A stretch of DNA of 64,000 nt from Emmonsiellopsis sp. PD_33 (taxonomy: Eukaryota > Ascomycota > Eurotiomycetes > Onygenales > Ajellomycetaceae), in contig JANTQF010000115.1 of NCBI GenBank assembly GCA_032988165.1, forward strand, positions 1-64,000, read 5' to 3'. The notes beneath the pieces were generated by a model that saw only the letters and a program-made list of their open reading frames with translations, made no database searches and was not told where the DNA came from. A program made the position numbers and the translations under genes. Below are positions 23,038 through 33,899 of this stretch, piece after piece; position 1 is the stretch's first letter; every line of letters begins with the position of its first letter.

Positions 23038-26000
23038 TCACTTCCTCCTACCCTCCGTTCCCTTCTTAATTTTCTTCTCCCGCTTACTCCCAATCTCCTT
23101 ATCGTAAATCTCCCTGGCGGACTCGCCCGCCTTGCGCTTCAGCTGTTTCGAGGACTTGACGCTGACAGTGGGGATGTTGCCGTTCTTGCTGGCGGAAGCG
23201 GAGGCGCGGATCTGCTTTTCGGCATCTTCCCAGCTGGTGGAGCCGTTGGCGATTTCGTATCTGGTTGCGAGAGTGAAGAGGAAAGGTTAGCCAAATCGTA
23301 TGAGGGCGAAAAGATGGGGGGTGGTCAAAATGGGGCGAAATAAGTTGGAAGGAGAAGTTTAACTTACTGGTCCAGAGGCAACGCATCAATAAGTGCGCGC
23401 TGCTTCTCTTTCATCTCCTTGCTGATCTCCTCACCGCCCGCCTTCAGCTCCTCCTCTAGCCCAATATCAAGCGGTTGGAATCTATCATCGATAATCTCAT
23501 CGTCGTGGACACCCGTGGCGTCCTTGGGTGCAACTCCAATCTCGGCGGATGGCAGCGACTCCGCAACAGCGCCCTCGACAAGCGTTCTACAGTACGTCGA
23601 CACCTTTCTGACGATCTTGATGAACATCGCCATCATCTGTGATGCAGGCAGATTATGCTCTTTCTCGATATCATCGAACGACTTGCGCTGTAGGCCAATG
23701 GATAGCAGGATCGATTTCTGGATGCCGGAAAGCTTCAAGTTACTGCCCAGGCGGCCAGAGAAGTAGAACGCAGCGATGGTGGGGACCATGTCGAGGATGA
23801 CGTGGTAATCGAGCATGTTATTCGCATAGCTGTCTAGACGTTTCAGGTCGAAAGGTGAGAAGGCGGCATCCAAGTCAGTCTTTGTTAGGGGGGTGAGTTC
23901 AAACGTGGGGTCAGCTTTTGAGATCGCGCTGGCTGATTCATCGATGCTGAGGGACAGGACGGAGGGGAAGTCGCGGAATTGGTAGGAGAGGAGAGTGAGG
24001 AAGCGTTTGTGGAAATCGCGGGCGTAGGCGCCCAGCCAGCTGGTGTCATTGTTGCTGGCGGATAGGGCGCGGAGCATGACGCACGAGTGCTCGCCGGTTA
24101 GGTCGTTAGGAGTCTGGCGGAGGTAGACAGGAGAGAATTGGGAGCGTTTCCAGAATTTATGGAGAGAAGGGGTGAGACCGTAACTGACTCCTAGATAGTC
24201 AAGGTCATCAGGGCGCCTTTCGTGTAGCTTCCCAAATAAAGGTGGCATGGCATTCATATCCCGGATTTTGATGTTGTCATCTAGGAGGTTTGAATTGGCT
24301 AGCTCTTCATCGGTAACTCGGATCATTTCATCGGATGGGTAGCTGTCATCCTCTGACAAATTTGCAAATTTGCCTTCGAAGAAATCAGTCAGGAGCTCGA
24401 GAGCTCGAGAGCCATATCCCATGCCGAGGTAATCTGGATTCGTAGCTATCCTGACAATTCGAGCACCCGAAAGCCCTGCAAACTCTTCGTCTTGGAACTG
24501 CTGGCTTACGAGCCAAGGAATCAAATCTCCTCCAGCCCTTTGGCCACGACTGAGGCCGTGTAGTACACTTTGCCTGCTTATCCGACCTTCCAGTGCAATT
24601 TGAATTACACAGAGGGGTTCGGGCAACTTGCCTGAGTCCTCGTCGAGCGGCGGTACAAGGACGAATAGCTGATGTGCTGGGGCATCGCTCATTAGTTGAA
24701 GATCGTTTGGCGAGTTTTTGTAATGGCTAGCAACATATAAAGCCATCATCTGCTGTAGGAATTTCTCGGGGACAGGATGGAATGAAAAGAGGACATCGCG
24801 GTTAACGTGAAGAAGTTGGCATTTGGATGGGTGAGGACATCCCTGCGTGTTCATCTTCGACCTAGGGAGAGTCGCATCAAGGCAGAGCAGTTTATTCAAC
24901 CACTTTTCCACAGCATCCCCTGGGGCATATCGGATTGGCTCTGAAAGAGTGATCTCGCGGAGCGACCGCCCGCCTGCAAAGTTCTTCTCTCCATGTTTCA
25001 CAGACTTCCCTGCCGATCGGTCAACGATGTCAGTGTCATCGGAATTCTTCACACCACCTCGAGATTGTTCCCGAAGCTGCTGTATCAGTTTTAAAGACAA
25101 TGATCTTCCTGTGCCCTCATATCCGTTGATCGTGGAGGCCATGAAGACCAAGTAAGGTCCCATCAGTTTCCTAACCAATGGTAGGGGAATCGCAGCCGCC
25201 TCATCAATCACCAAAAGCTCCGCCTGTCCGAGAGCAAAAGCATCTTGGGGCTGAATATACTGTATCGTTTGTCTGTGCTGTCTGTGTACATTGACGCGCA
25301 CAATAGCTTTATTGAAGTCAGGGTTCGTGGACTGAAGGATAGTGTAGTCCACATGGTCCAGATATCCAAGCGCATCGAACCCTTTGAAAACGAACTCAAA
25401 CAGAGTTTTCAAGTTTTCGGGGCTTGGGGAGGTGATGAAAATATTGCTATATCCGTATGCGATGGCTGCGGCAATGGCAACACCGAGAGCCGCGGATTTA
25501 CCACGGCCACGGGCCGCAGTTAAAGTAACAGTGCTCCGTAGAGTCTTTTCCGCAATGGCGTCAACGAAGGTAAGAAGTGCCTTCGCTTGGTCAACAGTTT
25601 TCGCCAGCGTGACCAACGATCCAACGGGCTGTGTGTCCTCCAGTTTTTCCTTGATTGCCTTTAATTCCTTCTTTGTTTCGGAGAGTTCTTCACTGGGGTC
25701 GACAGGCGGGAGTGCTTTCACGGATTTACCGCCGGAGATAGGCAGCACGTTAAGCTCATCATCGACTACCAAGCAGGAATTGCAGCTTCCGAGCGAAAGG
25801 ATAAATCGTTCGTTGAATCGTGCCACTACATCGTCGTGGGCTTCCGTTCGGTATCTCGAATGGACATCCATAGATAGGGTATAGAGCTGTTTCAAGCTAT
25901 TCATTCCCTTCAACAATAGGATGACCAATCCTCCACCTTCGACCGTTTCAACGGTTCGGGCCAATAGATTGGGCGTGAGCGCTTCGAAGTCCTGCAAGAT

Positions 26001-26366
26001 GCACATTCCATATGTATTTCCCAGAATTTTTTCCGTCTCCTTGTAATAAACATATCGAATCTGGTTGAGGGTGACGAAAAGTTCGAAGGGGTCCTCTGTA
26101 TTCGCATCGCGTATGCCTCTCTTGATTTCCTTCTTGATCTTGGCCTCGCGCTTCTTGCGATGACTGGTGAACCCAAGCAAGTCTTTCTTATACGCCCACA
26201 GGACCGATTTATTCTGCTTGACGTCGACGCTGGACATTATATAGTGCAAGTGGACGATAACATCTTTCGCGCGGTCGCCCACCACCACGAAGAAACTTCT
26301 TTTCTTCTCTTGGATGCCATTCCGGATCAGATCCGTGATCCGGCGATCGATCGCTTTCCGGGGCAT
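23038..26366 (-). CDS. KRE33: RNA cytidine acetyltransferase Kre33/NAT10
   Basis: ATP-dependent N4-acetylcytidine writer for 18S rRNA and, with an adaptor, tRNA-Ser/Leu; nucleolar. Exons 23368-26366 and 23038-23260 join in phase (LDQ-YEIANG) to 1073 residues, the usual length. The start MPRKAIDRRI is the conserved N-terminus; upstream in-frame codons are unlikely to be used. Visible regions: the N-terminal DUF1726-type domain (FFVVVGDRAKDVIVHLHYI), a Walker A in TAARGRGKSAALG near residue 284-291, and the DEAA box region LLVIDEAAAIPLPLVRKL. These are followed by STINGYEGTGRSLSLKL and a GNAT segment, GARIVRIATNPDYLGMGYG. The C-terminal tail is Lys-rich and fits nucleolar targeting. Assignment is secure. 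Confidence 0.97.
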
Positions 26367-26813
26367 GGCTTTAGCTGGGCCAATGTGAGGCCGCCGGCGC
26401 AAGTGAAGGGTATCCGGAGGCGGGCAAGATCAATCGATATCGGGGTGCTGTAGCGGCGATTTCAGCGCGTTCGACTGAGGCGCTGGGTACAGATTTCAAG
26501 CCGGAAAGCCGCAGCAGTCTCCGACGGCTGGTATGAAACGATAGAACGCGCCGACCCAGAAGCTGTGCAAAGCGATCCGATCTCCGTGTCGAGATACGGA
26601 GCTCTTCATCAGCGTGGGAAAAAAATATGAGATTTCGCGTAAAATTACCCTATGGCGACACCTCTTAAACACGGCAGGTTGAGCCGGGGCCTTGCCGCCT
26701 TTCCCGATTAGTCAAGATGGAGGGGCAGAAAATTAGACTTTGCGAATCACATGATCTCCATGTGTCAGCAATACACGCTAACTGTCTTTGGTTAGCGCAG
26801 TTGTTTGCGGCTC

Positions 26814-26849
26814 TCAACATCAACGTCAACGTCAACATCAGCGTCAACA
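26814..26849. repeat. Six imperfect TCAACR hexamers
   Basis: Six consecutive units, TCAACA, TCAACG, TCAACG, TCAACA, TCAGCG and TCAACA, form a 36-base tract about 450 bases upstream of the Kre33 start. It could be a short minisatellite or a reiterated factor-binding site. Confidence 0.7.
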
Positions 26850-27855
26850 TCGAATATATTTGTTTGACACTGTTGTTGACTGCGTCGAGGCTCACAGTCA
26901 ATCATTCTCTGTCGGCATCCATCTAGTACGAGCGGGTTCCGCGTGCCCTCAACCTGCGGGCTAATAACGCGTCCGAGACCCTGGACAGGCTCCATAGCCG
27001 CCCCAAGCTTGTCTTCAGTGGGGATCACAAGGGAAGCCGTTCGCCTGCCACACGCCCTACCACCAGCTTCTTTGCTGGCGCGATCCGAGACACCGTTATT
27101 CCTCAGAAGAGTCAGAACTTGCAAAAGAGACGATTATGGCCCGTAGACCCAAAACTAAAGACGAACTCGTAGGCCCTGAAATTCTCCAGGCATACTCGCG
27201 AAAGATCCTTGTGATTGAAATTACCGGCCGCCAAGCAACTACAAGATAATCCTCTCTGGGCCACCTGTTAAAAATAACCCCATGTCGCGACCGGCTGGCC
27301 ATAGTTTGGCATCCTTCGTCTCCGACTTGTTGGCTCAGTGCAGTCGGAGGCTGGGAGCAGCGCGAACCAATGAAGCTTGCTACCAAGTCCACGAATCACA
27401 TCCGAGCCGAACGGGCTTCGTGGAATCGTGGCCCATCAAAGGTTGCTTGCGTTGTTCCCCAGGTTATTCGTGTCTCGCAGGGGCTTCTCTCATCGTTGAG
27501 ACGTGGACGGACGGTTTATCGTCAATTATCACCCCCTGCGATAAGCTTTTCTTGCTCAATTGACTTTTTAGACTTCTAAGCGCGGCTAGGTGGTGAGTCG
27601 GCCGACCTCGTTCCTTGCGCACCCTGCAAATCAGATCTGCCATTGACTGTGCCGCTGAGCAGCGGGCGTGCTCTCCGAGTACAAAGATACCGGCTAACTA
27701 GAGGATGTGTAGCCAGGCCGGCTTGATCGACATAGGCACAATATTGTTGGTTCGCATTGGCCTTTGGGCCCTGTCCGACACCACCACTAAAAGGAATGGA
27801 AGCTGCGGGACGGGATGTGGTCAAGTACACCGCGTCAACGTGGGTTGATGGAGCA

Positions 27856-27863
27856 TATATAAA
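27856..27863 (+). promoter_or_regulatory. TATA box of the GT90 gene
   Basis: TATATAAA lies about 90 bases upstream of the chosen start codon of the glycosyltransferase gene, a usual distance for a fungal TATA element. Confidence 0.45.
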
Positions 27864-27953
27864 CCTCGATTTGCGTTCTAACATTGTCGCAGTGTGTTTA
27901 TCCTGAGCGCCTCGCTCTTGGCTCTGTCCGCGCAGTCCGCCCCCGCTGCTGGT

Positions 27954-30900
27954 ATGCGTTCTCTCGTCTCCCCGCAGCCCTATCACAATGGTATCAAAGC
28001 CCTAACAATTATTGAAATAGACCGACCCGTCCATTCCGCGACGATAACATTCGCATTAGCCGGCCTGTCCCTATTGATCTTTAGTCGATACCCCTCTTCC
28101 CCCTCCCGAGACTCAGCCTCCGACGATCAGGACGACGATTCCATAGAGCTTTCAGATACTCTCCTATATTATTCAACGGAGACTTCCACAAGGGCGTTGG
28201 CAAAGTTGCGCAAGCTCACGGGTGCAAGGATACGGAAAGCATCGATTATACTAGGGTTGGCCATATGTGGACTCACTTTGCGCATTGAGCTCCTCCGTGG
28301 GTTGATCCGGAGCAACAAATGCGCAAAGCCAGGGTTTGTGGTAAGCTAGGCCAGGAAGCGCAGTATGCTAATTTTTTTTATACTAAACCATTGACTTTCA
28401 GGCTGTCGTCCCGCTTTTGTTGTGGATATACGATTATTGGAGGACTAGAAAAGCCAATGTGGTCAACAACCTTCAAGGCCTTGATACGAACGTCAAGCGG
28501 ACCCTCGCGTCTATTTTTCCAATCCTCCTTTTGGTTATTTCGGCATTCCTCGCCTCATCGCTTCGAGATGGGTGGCAGTCGACCTATATCTGCCCCTTAG
28601 TGGGTGCATCCGCGCCACTTACAGTTTTTGGTCAAATTCTAGGCGTGTTTTTGGATACATCTATTCTCATTGCAATTGCAGAATTAGTGCGTCAGCCTAT
28701 TCGGCGCAAAGATGGGCGGAGGATCCAGCCTACTGCTCTCTGGGGTGTTCTCCTTCTCGTAAGTTATTTCTGAAGTGGCATAAATCGGCACAAAACCAAT
28801 TGATATAGAATCTAACTATTATATTTGATGGCTAGGGGGTAGCAGGAATCTGGCTACTGATCGGATGTTTGACATATATCGTCCGTCCTCGGATGAGGCA
28901 ATGGTTATGGTCTTTACCATATTACTATATTTATAGTGTTTTGAAGCTGGCTCTTCTTTTTACATCCATGTGTTTCTCAGCGTCCTATCTCGTGAGTTCC
29001 GACTAAGATTCTTCGCTCAATGAATGGCTTTTCTAACATCGAGTCAGATACCTCAAATTGGAATATTGACGATATCTTTCCTTCTGTCATTTATTTTTAT
29101 CTGCATTTCCCAAATATTGGATCTACGGACTGCCATGCATGCGTTTCCTTCTATTTCTATTACGAAGGCAGCTATCTCCGTTATAATCCTTCACGCGGCA
29201 GGATACTGGCACCTGCGCTCCAGCACACCCCCGGAACCGGATAGGAAGAAACAACCACATTCTAGAGGCTTTCTGCGATGGGTTCTTGTAGGCCTAATAT
29301 GCAGCTCTTTTGGCTTACTTATAGCGCAACAAAAAGAAGTCGCATCTCATCCTATCGATACCCTTATATCAAATGCCAAGCAATCCCATGGCCAGTGGGC
29401 TACGAAAGCGAAATCTAGCGCGAATCTTGGAGAGGCTGTAGCTGAGTACCAGCGGCGATACAGTCAACCTCCCCCACCGTAGGATATCCCTTGTGTTTCT
29501 CTTGGGAGAAATTTTACTAACTTTAACGTTAGGGGCTTTGATAAGTGGTATGAATACGCAACAGAAAGATCTTCTGTAGTTATCGATGACTATGATCAAA
29601 TATACCATGATCTGCTACCATTTGCTTCGTTATCTCCCCAAAGGCTCCGAGATCTAACCAATCTTATGGCCACCGATCCTTGGAATGATATGGCCGCGGT
29701 GATTATCCGCAATGGGGAAGCACAGATACAAGAAGAAATTTTACCCACTCATCGATGGATGATCGAAGGTGTAAAACGCATGATTAACCCATTTGCCAAA
29801 CATCTCCCTGACATGGATGTGGCATTCAATATAAATGATGAATGCCGGGTTGCCGTTCCATGGGAGGATATCGAGCCTCTCCGCAATTACGCAAGGAGCC
29901 GCCTCCCTGGGAGCGATAAACCTATAGATTCTTGGTCGGCAGATCGCGCCTCTACTTGGCCACCCAGCGATCCATCCCACCGCGGATCTCACCCCCTTTT
30001 TGTCGACAGCTCGCTACAACGGACATTTGATAATTACGGACGCAGCCCTTGCTCTCCATTATCAAAAGCCCGAACCTCTGCCATCTGGGACCAACGAGAC
30101 GTCTGCGTCGAGTGCGCTGAGCCGCATTCCCTCGATCAGTTCCTCAAAGACTGGACCCTGGCATCCGATGCATGTCACCAACCCGACCTCGCCTCTCTAC
30201 ATGGAATCTACCTCTCTCCTTCCTCCCTCAAAGTTTCCCAATCCCTCCTTCCAGTCTTCAGCCAGAGCAGAGTCTCCGGATTCAATGACATCCTCTACCC
30301 AAGCGCCTGGAACTACATCGACAAAGTTATTTACAGCCCTTCTGACGAGCATCCCGACGGCCCCTACGCGGATAAACAGCCCACCCTCTTCTGGCGCGGC
30401 GCCACCTCCGAAGGCTTCAGCTCACATGGCCAATGGAAAGGAATGACCCGCCAACGCATTGTCCACCTCGCGAACAACCATACCACAAACCCCATCTCGA
30501 TCCTTCTCCCCTCCGAAAATAACCCTGCCTCAAAATCATACACCTACACCACCATTCCCGCCTCTGACATACCCACAACACTCGACCTTCACGCCTCCAT
30601 CCAGATCGCCGAAAAGATAGCCCGGTGTGACGACTCCGCCTGTAGAACACAGGCGGCTGAGTTCCAACCAGGCCCCTCAACTGATTTCCAAGCTCATTGG
30701 AGATATCGGTTCTTGATTGATACCGATGGGGCTGGGTTTAGTGGACGGTTTTTGCCGTTTTTGCAGAGCAAGGCGCTGCCGTTTCGGACGGGGTTGTTTA
30801 GGCAGTGGCTCGATGAGAGGCTAACGCCGTGGGTGCATTTTGTGCCTATTGATGTACGATTACATGGGCTATGGAGCACGGTAGCTTATTTCTCTGGTGC

Positions 30901-31180
30901 GCGGACGGTGGAGCCGGATGACAATGGCGGTGATGGAGGGAACAGGGAACGCGATGATGGCGACGAAAAGAAAGAGGACTCGAGACCAAAGATGAAGACC
31001 AAGAAAGTTCTCATGGACCCGCATGACAGTGAGGGTGAGTTTATTGCTGAGGAAGGCCGCAAGTGGGCAGAGAAGGCGCTTCGGAAGGAGGATATGGAGA
31101 TTTATATGTTTCGACTGCTATTGGAATGGGGGCGGTTGACGGATGATAGGAGGGATGAGTTGGGGTTCCGTGTTCGGTGA
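27954..31180 (+). CDS. GT90 family glycosyltransferase (CAP10-like) with multi-pass N-terminus
   Basis: Five exons, 27954-28340, 28402-28758, 28836-28991, 29048-29478 and 29533-31180, join in phase to 992 residues. The first ~400 residues hold about nine to ten hydrophobic segments, for example ATITFALAGLSLLIF, TLASIFPILLLVISAFLAS, GVAGIWLLIGCLTYIV and GILTISFLLSFIFICIS. The C-terminal half is the GT90/CAP10 catalytic region: PTLFWRGATSEGFSSHG, then YRFLIDTDGAGFSGRF and FLQSKALPFRTG, ending with WLDERLTPWVHFVPID and a C-terminal helix rich in charge. CAP10 of Cryptococcus is a xylosyltransferase-like protein required for capsule. Fungal relatives with this layout are presumed Golgi enzymes of cell-wall or glycolipid glycosylation. 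Donor and acceptor are unknown. A TATA element supports the start. Confidence 0.9.
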
Positions 31181-31740
31181 TGATGATGATTTATTACTAT
31201 TTGAAATATGTGGCAGCTATCTATGTGGATAAAGAGATGGGATGATTTATGTGTTGATATACATTTATACGCCTACATACGGCCTATTGGACGGGGTTTT
31301 GGATTGGTTTCATTTTCGTATATAGGACGATTTATTGGGGAATTATTTATTTCTAATCTAACTAATCTAATGCGATTGCTTCTCAGGCTTGGATGGCCCT
31401 TCACCCACCATTGGAGTCTGTGGTCACCTCTGCACTGCATCAAGCACACACATAAAGTCTGAATTGCCATTGCTCATCAGTCCGCACATACTCAAGCAGG
31501 CCGTCTTTTACGAAGGCGGACGGGATACGAGAACAGGGGCATATGCCAAGGAAATAAATAGCCAGCTTCCTGTTCATCCATCCCAACCTTCTTCCTCTCC
31601 GTGGACCAACAACATTCCATTCCTCCTCATCCTCGAAGTACCCGTCCAGCGATATTATATCCGGAGAATCATAATACCCCCCTTTTCCATGCAGTCCACC
31701 GTTACCTCTTCTATAAATATCTCCAACCTACCAATCAACA
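31181..31740. other. Intergenic
   Basis: This gap holds the 3' end of the GT90 gene and the promoter of the GTPase/F-box gene. No coding signal is visible. Confidence 0.45.
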
Positions 31741-32098
31741 ATGCCGCCCCAAGGACATCCAGCAATAGAGGAATACCGCGTCGTCGCTCTCGGCTCACAC
31801 TCCGTCGGCAAATCTACTCTTATACATCATGTGTGTCCACCCCCTTGCATAAATAAAAAACGAACAAGCCCTGCCCTCCATATCCAACCCATATCCAATC
31901 CAATCCCATAATTTAATATTTAATCCCCCCAAGTAAAACAAAACCACAACAAACCCCCCCACCCCAACCCTTACTTACATCATCTATACATGTATAAACA
32001 TTAAACATCTTTAAAAAAAAAAGCTCTTCCTCAACCACCCCGTAATCCCCACCGACGAAATCATCGAAGACAACTTCCGCCAAATATTCCACCTCTCC

Positions 32099-32136
<38 letters not shown>

Positions 32137-32962
32137 CGACGACCCCGTCCTCCTCGACATCTTCGACCCCGTCGGCACCCTCCCAAGCCCAGTCACAGGC
32201 TACTACCTCGCACACGCAGAGGGCCTGATACTCATCTACGCGGCCGATTCGCCCGCATCGCTGGGGCGGGTTAGGGAGATTGTGCATGCGGTGAGGGGCT
32301 GGGGTGGGGGTGGGGGCGGGGGGAGGGTGAGGGTTGGTGATGGTGATGGTGATGAGGATTATGTGGCTTTCGAGGCGCGAGCGGTAGAGTTTCCGGTTTT
32401 GATTGTTCAGATGAAGAGTGATTTGCTTCAAGATAAAGAGGGGGGGAGGGGGCCAATGGATCCTCCTCCTTCGGTTTGTATTTTGAATTACAGAGAAGAA
32501 GACTCTCCTTCTTTGAAGGCTTCCCCTTCCCCTTCCCCTTCCCCTTCCCCACTCACCACCCTCCCCCCCGAACTCCTCCACGAAATAACAACACACCTCG
32601 ACCCGCTCTCCATGGCTTTCTTCTCCCTATCCTGCTCCCGCTTCTACCACTCCTTACGCTACTACAGCAGCACCAACATAAACACCCGCCCCACGTTCGC
32701 AGGCTACCTGCTCGCGAGGGAGATGGGGTGCGGGTTCATCGCTCCCTCGGCTACTGCAGGCGAGTCTAGCGGGGATCTGATAGAGGTGGTGAGGGGGCTT
32801 GTGGCGATGATGAGGAGGCCGGAGGCGAGGGTGGAGAGGGAGCGGAGGAAGAAGGAGGTGGTGAGGAGGTTGTTGGAGGGGGCGAGGAGGGAGAGGCGGG
32901 AGAGGAGGTGGGCGTGGACGTGGAGGTTGGTGGGGAGGGTGAGGGGGTGGGTTGGGGTGTGA
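31741..32962 (+). CDS. Ras-like GTPase domain fused to an F-box
   Basis: Exons 31741-31830 and 32024-32962 join in phase 0 to 342 residues. The N-terminal ~200 residues follow a Ras plan. A P-loop GSHSVGKST sits at residues 18-26, and PTDEIIEDNFRQ resembles switch I. VLLDIFDPVGTLP lies where Ras has LDTAGQ, and GYYLAHAEGLILIYAADSPAS matches the Ras beta-4 region. VLIVQMKSDL stands in place of the GNKxD loop. Thus the catalytic Gln and the NKxD Asn are replaced, so GTP hydrolysis and guanine binding are doubtful. Thirteen Asn codons (residues 56-68) interrupt the fold. A Pro/Ser linker leads to an F-box, LPPELLHEITTHLDPLSMAF then SCSRFYHSLRYY, and an Arg-rich helical tail. There is no CaaX box. 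The fusion suggests an SCF adaptor with a GTPase-like sensor, which is inference. Confidence 0.7.
32099..32137 (+). repeat. (AAC)13 microsatellite encoding poly-Asn
   Basis: Thirteen perfect AAC units lie in frame within the GTPase/F-box gene. Such tracts vary in length among strains. Confidence 0.9.
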
Positions 32963-32992
32963 GGGGATGGGGATGGGGATGGGGATGGGGAT
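32963..32992 (+). repeat. (GGGGAT)5 directly after the stop codon
   Basis: Five perfect GGGGAT hexamers begin at the base after the TGA of the GTPase/F-box gene, with a degenerate sixth copy. The G-runs could fold as a G-quadruplex in the 3' untranslated RNA. Confidence 0.8.
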
Positions 32993-33899
32993 GGGATGCT
33001 ATGTTGTGTATGGATGATGGCCGTAAACAGGGGGCATTGCAGGGGGGGTTTTAATTGGTTTTTGGAAGCGGGTCAGGGGGGGTGGATGGTTAATTGATAC
33101 GCTGGGGGGAATTTCTGCTCTGTTTGGAACTTTGATGTCTTTGGTAAATGTGTCCTGGGTGTTATGGGTTGGAATATATGGCCAACATTTATGTATGTAG
33201 ATTTTTAGAGGTTGGTAAGGGAGATGGGTTGTCAGTTTATGGGTTATTGGGGGTATGTTAAAGGGGTAAGTAACTACATACAGGGCCACATGCATTTGAT
33301 TCCGTATTAGACTGGGAGGGATGGAGTAGTCGCCTTCTATCTACTCTGTAGATACATTAGGGGGAAAATAATGGCCTGTAGATATCTATCCTTCCTCTGA
33401 AGCCCATTTCTGACATACAAAACAACACAAAAACGAAAGCCTCTCTCTCTCTCCCAGAAACAAAAACATTTATTTTCTATGTTACAGACCCTTATATATT
33501 CCTTCTCCGTTTTTGTTTTGCTGTCTGTCCATTGAGTGTGTCCGTCATCTATCAAGTATCTAAAAATAAAAACAAAAAACTAACCTCGAAACAAACAGCA
33601 GCATCAAAACAACTTGAAATTATATAGATAGAACATTACCACAATGTTCTATCACCGGCTCCTTGTACAGTAAGGTTTTCTTTTTTTCAGAGACAAAAAA
33701 AGGCCGGTGTCGTCGTAAAGGTCTCTCGATCGAATCGAATCGGATCGAATTAGATCAAAGGACGAAATAAATAAAGAAAGAAAGAAAAGGACAGACAAGA
33801 TTTTTTTGAAAAGAAGCCAAACGCTAAATCGTCGCACAAATACACAAACAAAGAAAGAAAAAGGCAAAAGACATCCACCCATTCATCCTGTATATCTAC
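32993..33899. other. Convergent intergenic
   Basis: Between the 3' ends of the GTPase/F-box and GH16 genes. It contains A-rich and GATCGAATCG-like short repeats near 33726-33745. No gene was recognised. Confidence 0.45.

Larger units (their letters stand above)
26367..27953. other. Divergent promoter region (Kre33 / GT90)
   Basis: Nearly 1.6 kb separates two divergently transcribed genes. It contains a hexamer repeat at 26814-26849 and a TATA-like element near the GT90 gene. No additional gene is supported. Confidence 0.45.

Noticed and set aside
25384..25884. 166-residue plus-strand frame
   Set aside because: Antisense of the Kre33 exon.
31913..32596. 227-residue minus-strand frame with Val and Arg repeats
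   Set aside because: It is the antisense shadow of the GTPase/F-box exon; its low complexity comes from the microsatellites.
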